NCBI GenBank assembly: GCA_050179645.1
Contig: JBFXEX010000147.1
Span: 1 to 13,187, forward strand
Length of the DNA: 13,187 nt
DNA from: VAZQ01 sp050179645
GTDB lineage: Bacteria; Pseudomonadota; Alphaproteobacteria; Rhizobiales; Xanthobacteraceae
Reading direction: 5' to 3'
Positions 1 through 6,231 of the stretch are shown here, piece by piece (positions within the stretch are counted from its first letter, which is position 1; every line of letters begins with the position of its first letter). Both the position numbers and the translations under genes were made by a program. The notes beneath the pieces were generated by a model, which had not been told where the DNA came from, made no database searches, and was given only the letters and a program-made list of their open reading frames with translations.

Positions 1-73
1 CTTTTTCGCCTGCCTGACGGTCGCGGTGGCCGCGACGTCGTTGGCGACCAATCTCGCGCGGGTTCCCCGCTAG
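1..73 (+). CDS. C-terminal tail of an unidentified, probably membrane protein (partial)
   Basis: Frame 2 is open from the window edge to a TAG at 71-73 and encodes about 23 residues. They begin FFACLTVAVAATSLATNL and end ARVPR, so this is a hydrophobic, Ala-rich stretch followed by a short basic tail, as at the end of a last transmembrane helix. The stop lies 21 bases before the pdhB ATG, so the gene could be cotranscribed with the PDH operon. It does not resemble the C-terminus of PdhA (E1-alpha), the usual upstream neighbour of pdhB. The family cannot be named from so few residues. Another reading frame (stop at 85-87) is also open but gives a polar, Arg/Gly-rich sequence that looks non-coding. 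Confidence 0.4.
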   Translation, partial: FFACLTVAVAATSLATNLARVPR

Positions 74-94
74 ACTCTCAACGGTGAAGCGTCC

Positions 95-1543
95 ATGCCG
101 ATCGAAGTCCTCATGCCCGCGCTGTCGCCGACGATGGAGAAGGGCAATCTTGCCAAGTGGCTGAAGAAGGAGGGCGACAAGGTCAAGCCCGGCGACATCA
201 TTGCCGAGATCGAGACCGACAAGGCAACGATGGAATACGAGGCGATCGATGAAGGCACGCTGGGACGTATTCTGGTACCGGAGGGCACCAACGACGTCGC
301 CGTCAATACGCCGATCGCGATGATTCTGGAGGAGGGCGAAGACGCCTCCACCCTGAAGGCCGGTGCGAAGGCCCGGCCGGCCGCGGCGAAACGCGAGCAT
401 CCTGAGCTTGCCGAGGAGGGCGCCGAATCGGTCACGCCCGCGATGCAGGCGGAAGATCCCGCGGTGCGTGCGGCCGCCCATCCGGCTCCTCCCGAATCAG
501 CGCTGATGACGCCGCCGCGTCCCGCGGCGCTGCCCGAGCCCGATGTTCCGGCCGGCACCGAGATGGTCACCATGACCATGCGCGAGGCGCTGCGCGACGC
601 GATGGCCGAGGAGATGCGCCGCGACAAGGATGTCTTTGTCATGGGCGAGGAGGTCGCCGAATACCAGGGCGCCTACAAGGTGACGCAGGGGCTGCTGCAG
701 GAGTTTGGCGCCATGCGGGTGATCGACACGCCGATCACCGAGCAGGGATTTGCGGGCTTGGGCGTCGGCGCGGCGCTCTCCGGCTTGAAGCCGATCGTCG
801 AATTCATGACCTTCAACTTTGCCATGCAGGCGATCGACCAGATCATCAATTCAGCCGCCAAGACCCGCTACATGTCGGGCGGTCAGATGCACACCTCGAT
901 CGTATTCCGTGGCCCGAACGGTGCCGCCGCCCGGGTCGGTGCGCAGCACAGCCAGGACTACTCGTCGTGGTACTCGCACATCCCCGGGCTCAAGGTGATC
1001 GCGCCATTCACCGCTGCGGATGCAAAAGGGTTGCTCAAATCGGCGATCCGCGATCCCAACCCGGTCATCTTTCTGGAGAACGAGATTCTGTACGGCCAGA
1101 GCTCGCCAGTGCCGAAACTCGACGACTATGTCGTGCCGATCGGCAAGGCAAAGGTGGTACGCCCGGGGAATGCGGTCACGATCGTATCGTGGTCGATCGG
1201 CATGACCTACGCGCTCAAGGCGGCAGATGAACTCGCGAAGGAGGGCATCGACGCCGAGGTCATCGACTTGCGCACGCTCAAGCCGATGGACAGCGACACC
1301 ATTGTCGAGTCGGTTAAGAAGACCAACCGGTTGGTCACCGTCGAGGAGGGCTGGCGGCAGTCCGGCGTTGGCGCCGAGATCGCCGCTCGGGTGATGGAGG
1401 AGGCGTTCGACTATCTCGACGCGCCGGTGACCCGCGTCAGCGGCAAGGACGTGCCGATGCCCTATGCGGCCAATCTCGAAAAGCTGGCGCTGCCCTCGGT
1501 TGCCGACGTGGTCGCGGCGGCCAAGGCCGTCTGTTACCGGTGA
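95..1543 (+). CDS. pdhB: Pyruvate dehydrogenase E1 component, beta subunit, with N-terminal lipoyl domain
   Basis: This 482-residue protein is the beta half of the thiamine-diphosphate-dependent E1 enzyme, which decarboxylates pyruvate and passes the acetyl group to lipoamide. Residues 1-78 form a lipoyl domain with the ETDKATMEYEA motif; Lys43 is the expected lipoylation site. A flexible Ala/Pro/Glu linker runs from about 80 to 153. The transketolase-like E1-beta domain starts near 155 (VTMTMREALRDAM) and shows the conserved GEEVAEYQGAYKVTQGL (184-200), DTPITEQGF (211-219) and GAQHSQDYSSWYSHIPGL (282-299), and ends in AVCYR. The lipoyl-E1-beta fusion is the normal architecture in many alphaproteobacteria. 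ATG 95 gives the standard MPIEVLMPALSPTMEKG start; the ribosome site (GGTGAAG, 83-89) is modest. E1-alpha (pdhA) is not immediately upstream, so the partner subunit must be encoded elsewhere or one gene further away. Confidence 0.97.
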   Translation: MPIEVLMPALSPTMEKGNLAKWLKKEGDKVKPGDIIAEIETDKATMEYEAIDEGTLGRILVPEGTNDVAVNTPIAMILEEGEDASTLKAGAKARPAAAKREHPELAEEGAESVTPAMQAEDPAVRAAAHPAPPESALMTPPRPAALPEPDVPAGTEMVTMTMREALRDAMAEEMRRDKDVFVMGEEVAEYQGAYKVTQGLLQEFGAMRVIDTPITEQGFAGLGVGAALSGLKPIVEFMTFNFAMQAIDQIINSAAKTRYMSGGQMHTSIVFRGPNGAAARVGAQHSQDYSSWYSHIPGLKVIAPFTAADAKGLLKSAIRDPNPVIFLENEILYGQSSPVPKLDDYVVPIGKAKVVRPGNAVTIVSWSIGMTYALKAADELAKEGIDAEVIDLRTLKPMDSDTIVESVKKTNRLVTVEEGWRQSGVGAEIAARVMEEAFDYLDAPVTRVSGKDVPMPYAANLEKLALPSVADVVAAAKAVCYR

Positions 1544-1842
1544 TCCTGGTGGCCTCGCCCTATGACGCGCTGTCTGCGCCGCCGGCCGCCCTGGAGCAGG
1601 GCGGCGTCGAGGTGTTGCGCGCCGCGATCGTCGACGGCGGCCTGCATGTTTCGCTGCGCCGCGCCTTCGACGATCCGCAGGCCTGGGGTATGCTGATCGC
1701 CGATGTGGCGCGCCATGCCGCACGCATCTTCGCCAACGAGACGAAGTTCACCGAATCCCAAGCACTCGAGCTGATCCGCGCCATGTTCGAGGCCGAGATG
1801 GATGCGCCGACCGATCCCGGCACCACCAGCGCGATTAGCTAA
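1540..1842 (+). CDS. DUF5076 domain protein between pdhB and pdhC
   Basis: This small protein of 100 residues starts at a GTG whose last two bases are part of the pdhB TGA stop (GTGA at 1540-1543). That overlap suggests translational coupling to pdhB. It has no signal peptide or membrane helix. The middle, DDPQAWGMLIADVARHAARIF, and the tail, MFEAEMDAPTDPG, match the pattern I associate with DUF5076, a family often found inside alphaproteobacterial pdh operons. No biochemical role is known to me; the position suggests something tied to the PDH complex, which is inference from context only. An internal ATG start would remove most of the domain, so the GTG is preferred. Confidence 0.8.
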   Translation: MILVASPYDALSAPPAALEQGGVEVLRAAIVDGGLHVSLRRAFDDPQAWGMLIADVARHAARIFANETKFTESQALELIRAMFEAEMDAPTDPGTTSAIS

Positions 1843-1862
1843 GACCCCGACGCGAGCCCGCC

Positions 1863-3290
1863 ATGCCGGTCAATATCCTGATGCCTGCGCTGTCTCCCAC
1901 GATGGAGAAGGGCAACCTCGCGCGTTGGCTCAAGAAGGAAGGCGACGAGGTCAAGGTCGGCGATGTGATCGCCGAGATCGAGACCGACAAGGCGACGATG
2001 GAATACGAGGCGATCGACGACGGCGTCCTCGCCAAGATCGTCGTGGCGGAGGGCACCCAGGACGTGCCGGTCAATTCGCTCATCGCGGTGATCGCGAGCG
2101 AGGGCGAGGAGGTGAAGGCGACCGCTGCGGCGGCGGGGAAGGGTGCTCCGCCAGCGAAAGCACAAGCGCCGGTCCCCCCCTCACCCCCGCCCTCTCCCCC
2201 GAGGGGAGAGGGAGTTACACCGCCTTCGCCGCCCAAGGCTACTGCCCCATCTCAAACCACGGTCTCGCCTCAAGCCTCGATCGCGCCCCAGGCAGCGGCT
2301 GCACCCTCTTCTCAGCGGGGAGAGGGTGGGGGTGAGGGGGCCGGGGTCTCTCATTCCGGCAACCGCATCTTCTCGTCGCCGCTCGCGCGCCGCCTCGCCA
2401 AGGACGCCGGCCTCGACATCGCCCGCATCTCGGGCACTGGCCCGCACGGCCGCGTCGTCGCGAGCGATGTGGAAGCGGCGAAATCCGGCAAAGGCCTCGC
2501 GCCCGCCGCGCCAGCGCGTCCCGCCGCGGCGCCTGCGATCACGCCCGCCATGGCCGACAGCCAGGTGCTCGCGCTTTACGAGCCGGGCAGCTACGAACTC
2601 ATTCCGCATGACGGCATGCGTCGCACCATCGCGCAGCGGCTGACCGCCTCGACGCAGAACGTTCCGCACTTCTACCTGACGATGGACTGCGACATCGGCA
2701 AGCTCCTCGCCGCGCGCGAGGAGATCAACGCGCTGACGCCCAAGGACAAGGACGGCAAGCCGGCCTACAAGCTCTCGGTCAACGACTTCGTCATCAAGGC
2801 GCTGGCGCTCGCGTTGCAGCGCATTCCCGACGCCAATGTGAGCTGGACCGACGGCGCCATGCTCAAGCACAAGCATTCCGACGTCGGCGTCGCGGTGGCG
2901 CTGCCGGGCGGCCTGATCACGCCGATCATCCGCATGGCCGAGACCAAATCACTCTCGGCCATCTCCAACGAGATGCGCGACCTTGCGGCGCGTGCCCGCG
3001 GCCGCAAGCTCAAGCCGAACGAATACCAGGGCGGCACCACCTCGGTGTCCAATCTCGGCATGTACGGCATCAAGGATTTCACCGCGGTGATCAACCCGCC
3101 GCAGTCGACCATCCTGGCGGTCGGCGTCGGCGAGGAGCGCCCGGTCGTCCGCAACGGCAAGATCGAAGCCGCGCACATCATGAGCGTCACGCTGTCCTGC
3201 GACCATCGTGCGGTCGACGGCGCGCTCGGCGCCGAATTGCTCGGCGCGTTCAAGACCCTGATCGAAAATCCGGTGATGATGGTGGTGTGA
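1863..3290 (+). CDS. pdhC: Dihydrolipoamide acetyltransferase, E2 of pyruvate dehydrogenase
   Basis: This 475-residue E2 core subunit transfers the acetyl group from lipoamide to CoA. Residues 1-78 are one lipoyl domain (ETDKATMEYEA, Lys43 as lipoyl site). Residues about 85-165 form a linker. Residues 167-204 (IFSSPLARRLAKDAGLDIARISGTGPHGRVVASDV) are the peripheral-subunit-binding domain that docks E1/E3. A second Ala/Pro linker spans about 208-235. The catalytic domain runs from about 240 to the end, with the active-site motif DHRAVDG at 447-453 (His448). The gene starts 20 bases after the DUF5076 stop, with only a weak ribosome site. Oddity: the first linker contains about 55 residues (roughly 105-160, Pro/Arg/Gly-rich, with PPRGEG and QRGEGGGEG) encoded by two inverted GC-rich repeat units read in frame. 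Reading frame, conserved domains and active site are intact, so the enzyme should be functional. Confidence 0.97.
   Translation: MPVNILMPALSPTMEKGNLARWLKKEGDEVKVGDVIAEIETDKATMEYEAIDDGVLAKIVVAEGTQDVPVNSLIAVIASEGEEVKATAAAAGKGAPPAKAQAPVPPSPPPSPPRGEGVTPPSPPKATAPSQTTVSPQASIAPQAAAAPSSQRGEGGGEGAGVSHSGNRIFSSPLARRLAKDAGLDIARISGTGPHGRVVASDVEAAKSGKGLAPAAPARPAAAPAITPAMADSQVLALYEPGSYELIPHDGMRRTIAQRLTASTQNVPHFYLTMDCDIGKLLAAREEINALTPKDKDGKPAYKLSVNDFVIKALALALQRIPDANVSWTDGAMLKHKHSDVGVAVALPGGLITPIIRMAETKSLSAISNEMRDLAARARGRKLKPNEYQGGTTSVSNLGMYGIKDFTAVINPPQSTILAVGVGEERPVVRNGKIEAAHIMSVTLSCDHRAVDGALGAELLGAFKTLIENPVMMVV
2176..2340 (+). repeat. In-frame palindromic repeat pair inside the pdhC linker
   Basis: The left arm (2176-2199, starting ccccctcacccccgccctc) and the right arm (2317-2340, ending gggggtgaggggg) are inverted copies matching at 23 of 24 positions, with 117 bases between them. 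The left unit also folds on itself: a 10-bp stem 2190-2199/2203-2212 with a 3-base loop. The right unit has a weaker local hairpin (about 2303-2325). The segment bounded by the arms is 165 nt, exactly 55 codons. The CCCTCTCCCC/GGGGAGAGGG core is shared with the hairpin at 6097-6123. This is the layout of a mobile palindromic element of the REP/BIME kind, here translated as part of E2. Confidence 0.75.
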
Positions 3291-3337
3291 CGCAGCCGCG
3301 TCCGCGAGGCCACGCTGCGATCAAGACGGAGACCTAA

Positions 3338-4756
3338 GTGGCAGAGTCCTTCGACATCATCATCATCGGCTCGGGTCCGGGCGGCTATGTCACCGCGATC
3401 CGCGCGGCGCAGCTTGGCTTCAAGACCGCCGTGGTCGAGCGGGATTATCTCGGCGGCATCTGCACCAACTGGGGCTGCATTCCGACCAAAGCGTTGCTGC
3501 GCTCGGCCGACGTGTTTGACCTCATGCAGCACGCCAAGGAGTTCGGGCTCAGCGCCGAGAAGGTAACGTTCGACCCGACGGCGGTGATCAAACGCTCGCG
3601 CGGCGTCGCCAAGCGGCTGTCGGACGGTGTCTCTTTCCTGTTCCGCAAGAACAAGGTGTCGCTGATCTGGGGCGAGGCCACGATCGACGCGCCCGGCAAG
3701 ATCACCGTCAAGGCTTCGAAGACCGAGGCGCCGAAGGGCGCGCTTGGGCCCGGCGCCTACGAGGCCAAGCACATCATCGTCGCGACCGGCGCGCGGCCGC
3801 GCGTGCTGCCCGGCCTCGAACCGGACAAGAAGCTGGTCTGGACCTATTTCGAGGCGATGAATCCCGACAAGATGCCGAAGTCGCTGCTCGTCGTGGGTTC
3901 AGGTGCCATCGGCATCGAGTTCGCATCGTTCTACCGCACGCTCGGCGCCGAGGTCACCGTGGTCGAGGTGCTACCGCAGATCCTGCCGGCCGAGGACGCT
4001 GAGATTTCCGCCTTCGCCCGCAAGAGTTTCGAGAAGCAGGGCATCAAGATCTTCACCGGCGCCAAGGTGACGAAGCTCGACAAGAAGGCGGACAGCGTTA
4101 TCGCCACGATTGAAGATGGAAAAGGCGGCACGCAGCAACTCACTGTCGACCGCGTGATCGCGGCGGTTGGCGTCGTCGGCAACATCGAAAATCTCGGCCT
4201 CGAGAAGGTCGGCGTGAAGACCGAGCGCGGCGCCATCGTGGTCGACGCTTTCAACCGCACCAACGTGTCGGGCATCTACGCCATCGGCGACGTCGCCGGG
4301 CCTCCACTCCTGGCGCACAAGGCAGAGCACGAGGGCGTGATCTGCGTCGAGGCCATCAAGGGACTCAAGCCGCATCCGATGGACAAGCGGATGATCCCCG
4401 GCTGCACCTATTGCACGCCGCAGGTCGCCTCGGTCGGCCTCACCGAGCAGGCCGCCAAGGACAAGAAGATCGACATCCGCGTCGGGCACTTTCCATTCAT
4501 CGGCAACGGCAAGGCCATCGCGCTCGGCGAGGACCAGGGGCTGGTGAAGGTGATCTTCGACAAGAAGACCGGACAACTGCTTGGCGCCCACATGATTGGC
4601 GCCGAAGTGACCGAAATGATCCAGGGCTACGTCATCGCGATGAATCTCGAGACCACCGAAGAAGAGCTGATGCACACCGTCTTCCCGCATCCCACCATCT
4701 CCGAGACCATGAAAGAAGCGGTGCTCGACGCCTACGGCCGCGCGCTGAATATCTGA
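3338..4756 (+). CDS. lpdA: Dihydrolipoyl dehydrogenase (E3)
   Basis: This 472-residue FAD-dependent pyridine nucleotide-disulfide oxidoreductase reoxidises dihydrolipoamide on E2 with NAD+. The FAD-binding GSGPGG is at 11-16. The redox-active disulfide lies in GGICTNWGCIPTK, Cys42 and Cys47. The NAD-binding GSGAIG is at 187-192, the second FAD motif GIYAIGDVAG at 312-321 (Asp318), and the dimerisation domain holds the catalytic HPTISE with His451 and Glu456. There is no N-terminal lipoyl domain, unlike some alphaproteobacterial E3s. The gene starts at GTG 3338 after a CGGAGA site (3328-3333), 47 bases downstream of pdhC, so it is the last gene of the pdh operon. It may also serve other 2-oxoacid dehydrogenases, since the family is often shared. 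Confidence 0.97.
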   Translation: MAESFDIIIIGSGPGGYVTAIRAAQLGFKTAVVERDYLGGICTNWGCIPTKALLRSADVFDLMQHAKEFGLSAEKVTFDPTAVIKRSRGVAKRLSDGVSFLFRKNKVSLIWGEATIDAPGKITVKASKTEAPKGALGPGAYEAKHIIVATGARPRVLPGLEPDKKLVWTYFEAMNPDKMPKSLLVVGSGAIGIEFASFYRTLGAEVTVVEVLPQILPAEDAEISAFARKSFEKQGIKIFTGAKVTKLDKKADSVIATIEDGKGGTQQLTVDRVIAAVGVVGNIENLGLEKVGVKTERGAIVVDAFNRTNVSGIYAIGDVAGPPLLAHKAEHEGVICVEAIKGLKPHPMDKRMIPGCTYCTPQVASVGLTEQAAKDKKIDIRVGHFPFIGNGKAIALGEDQGLVKVIFDKKTGQLLGAHMIGAEVTEMIQGYVIAMNLETTEEELMHTVFPHPTISETMKEAVLDAYGRALNI

Positions 4757-4804
4757 TGTCTGTTCCCTCGCGAATCTTTCCCGGCGGGAGCCTTGCACAA
4801 TCGT

Positions 4805-4952
4805 TCACCCCACCCCGCCGCCTCGCCTTCGCTCGGCGGCGACCCTCCCCCTCCAGGGGAGGGTGGCGCTGAACGCCCGGCTATCACCCTCCCCTGGAGG
4901 GGGAGGGTCGGCGAGCCGCGGCGGAAGCACGCGGCGAGGCGGGGTGGGGTGA
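4805..4952. repeat. Large palindromic repeat (REP/BIME-like) after lpdA
   Basis: A perfect 26-nt inverted repeat (4840-4865 and 4885-4910) surrounds a 19-nt spacer. Each arm also carries its own partial palindrome around CCTCCAGGGG. Farther out, tcaccccaccccgcc at 4805-4819 is matched in inverse by ggcggggtggggtga at 4938-4952, with an imperfect, gapped correspondence between. The whole array is thus roughly symmetric about 4875. It fills most of the 272-base gap between lpdA and the next gene. RNA from it would form a very stable stem, but no T-run follows, so it is not a classic intrinsic terminator. It could still separate the pdh operon from downstream genes or protect its 3' end. Confidence 0.8.
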
Positions 4953-5028
4953 GCTGTTTCTTTGCAAGCCTTCGGAGAGAGCCTACCGAGTTCCTCTCAA
5001 GAGTGTCGGCCACACGAGAGTTGATTGA

Positions 5029-6054
5029 ATGACTTTCCCCATCATCGACGTCCACACCCATTGCTCGCCGCGGCCGGCGGGCGATCCGTTCGGCGTCGCC
5101 GCGGTGATGCGCGGCATCCCGGCCGGCAAAAACGCGATCACCAATTTCCGCGGGCTGCCGGCGGTGTCGTACCACGACATGTACGACTTCGACCTGCAGC
5201 AGGACGTCAGTGCCAAGGCCGGCGTTACTGGGCGGATCATCTCGACGCCGTTCAACGCCGAGGGCACGTCGTGGGCGTCGCAGTCGCCGGCGATCGACAT
5301 CGTCAAGTCGGTCAACGACCAGATCGCCGCCATCGCGGCGCGCTCGCCGCAGAACTGGGGGCTCGGCACGCTCAACCCGCTCGACCCGAAACAGATCGCC
5401 GAGGGCGAACGCTGCCTCGACCAGCTCGGCTTCAAGGGTCTGCTGATCTGCACCAGCTGGCATGGCCGGTTCATCGACGGCGAGGATTCCTGGCCGTTCT
5501 GGGAATGGGCCGAGCACCGCCAGGTGCCGCTGTTCATCCATCCGCCGCGGGTGCCGATCGGCCACGAGCAGCAGATGGACCAGTACAAGCTCGACGAACT
5601 CATCGGCCGGCCGTTCGACACCGCGATGGCGCTCGCCCGTATGATCCTCTCCGGGCTGCTCGACCGCTTCACGCGCCTGAAGATCGTGGTGGCGCACATG
5701 GGCGGCGGGCTGCTGCCGTGCATGGGACGGCTCGATTTCGGCTGGCGGCTCGGATGTGAAGGAATGTCGGAGCGCTCGGCGATCCGCTGCAAGGAGCTGC
5801 CGAGCCGCTATCTGTCGCGCTTCAGCGTCGACACCATGGGCTTCTGGGCGCCGCATGTGCGCGAGGCGGTCGAGGTGTTCGGCGTGGACCGGGTGATGTT
5901 CGGCACCGACTACGGCCCGGTGCCGATCGATCCCAAGGAGCACATCGACATCGTCAACGCGCTGGCGATTTCAGACGCCGACAAGGAGAAGATCTTCTGG
6001 CGCAATGCCGCGAGCTTCTTCAATCTCGACGTGAAGCTGGACGCGAAGGCGTAG
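5029..6054 (+). CDS. Amidohydrolase family 2 protein (ACMSD-like metal-dependent hydrolase/decarboxylase)
   Basis: This 341-residue protein is a TIM-barrel amidohydrolase of the family that includes 2-amino-3-carboxymuconate-semialdehyde decarboxylase and related aromatic-pathway enzymes. All expected metal and catalytic residues are visible: HTH at 9-11 (His9, His11) on strand 1, LFIHPPRVPIG with His171, VVAHMGGGLLP with His223, and FGTDYGPVP with Asp294. It has no signal peptide, so it is cytoplasmic. The start is ATG 5029, preceded by GAGAG at 5016-5020. It stands alone between the repeat array and a convergent Bug-type binding protein gene. Such binding proteins often occur near amidohydrolases in proteobacterial catabolic loci, so uptake and breakdown of a carboxylated or aromatic compound is plausible. 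The substrate cannot be told from sequence. Confidence 0.88.
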   Translation: MTFPIIDVHTHCSPRPAGDPFGVAAVMRGIPAGKNAITNFRGLPAVSYHDMYDFDLQQDVSAKAGVTGRIISTPFNAEGTSWASQSPAIDIVKSVNDQIAAIAARSPQNWGLGTLNPLDPKQIAEGERCLDQLGFKGLLICTSWHGRFIDGEDSWPFWEWAEHRQVPLFIHPPRVPIGHEQQMDQYKLDELIGRPFDTAMALARMILSGLLDRFTRLKIVVAHMGGGLLPCMGRLDFGWRLGCEGMSERSAIRCKELPSRYLSRFSVDTMGFWAPHVREAVEVFGVDRVMFGTDYGPVPIDPKEHIDIVNALAISDADKEKIFWRNAASFFNLDVKLDAKA

Positions 6055-6096
6055 GCTGTACGAGCATTGTTGCCGCGGTCGCCATTGCAGTGATTG

Positions 6097-6123
6097 CGCC
6101 CTCTCCCCTTGCGGGAGAGGGCG
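6097..6123. repeat. GC-rich hairpin repeat between convergent genes
   Basis: An 11-bp perfect stem (cgccctctccc at 6097-6107, gggagagggcg at 6113-6123) has a 5-base loop. The core is the same CCCTCTCCC/GGGAGAGGG as the repeat inside pdhC, so it appears to be a solo copy of that family. It sits 42 bases after the amidohydrolase stop and about 110 bases from the stop of the convergent Bug gene, where a bidirectional transcription barrier would make sense. No T-tract is seen on either side. Confidence 0.65.
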
Positions 6124-6134
6124 TAGTGACGACC

Positions 6135-6206
6135 GCCGCGATGTGCGGCAAACATTGGTAAAGCAGGAGAATGGATTCCGGGCTCGCGCTGACGCGCGCC
6201 CCGGAA
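6135..6206. repeat. Second hairpin pair in the convergent spacer, different repeat family
   Basis: A small hairpin (gccgc 6135-6139, gcggc 6145-6149) is followed by a two-part one. Its outer stem is ttccggg 6176-6182 with cccggaa 6200-6206, and its inner stem is cgcgc 6185-6189 with gcgcg 6194-6198. The phrase atggattccggg followed by gcgccccggaa is, from memory, a widespread intergenic repeat in Bradyrhizobium-like genomes; that recall is unverified here. No open reading frame in this 177-base spacer looks coding. Confidence 0.5.
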
Positions 6207-6231
6207 AGACGAGAGAGTCGACGCCGCCGCC

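Noticed and set aside
851..1723. Long minus-strand open frame opposite pdhB and the DUF5076 gene
   Set aside because: Arg/Gly/His-rich translation with no recognisable domain, a usual antisense shadow in high-GC DNA.
2174..2340. A frameshift or assembly error in pdhC caused by the repeats
   Set aside because: The frame is continuous from the lipoyl domain through the subunit-binding domain to DHRAVDG, and the repeat-bounded length is a multiple of three.
2765..3772. 335-codon minus-strand frame opposite pdhC and lpdA
   Set aside because: It crosses two clearly coding genes on the other strand and its translation shows no family pattern.
4840..4910. The lpdA downstream stem as a classic rho-independent terminator
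   Set aside because: The stem is strong but no T-run follows on either strand. It was kept as a repeat instead.
4732..5943. 403-codon minus-strand frame across the repeat array and the first amidohydrolase
   Set aside because: Its content is the antisense of lpdA's end, repeats and the amidohydrolase. It contains no motif and has no ribosome site.
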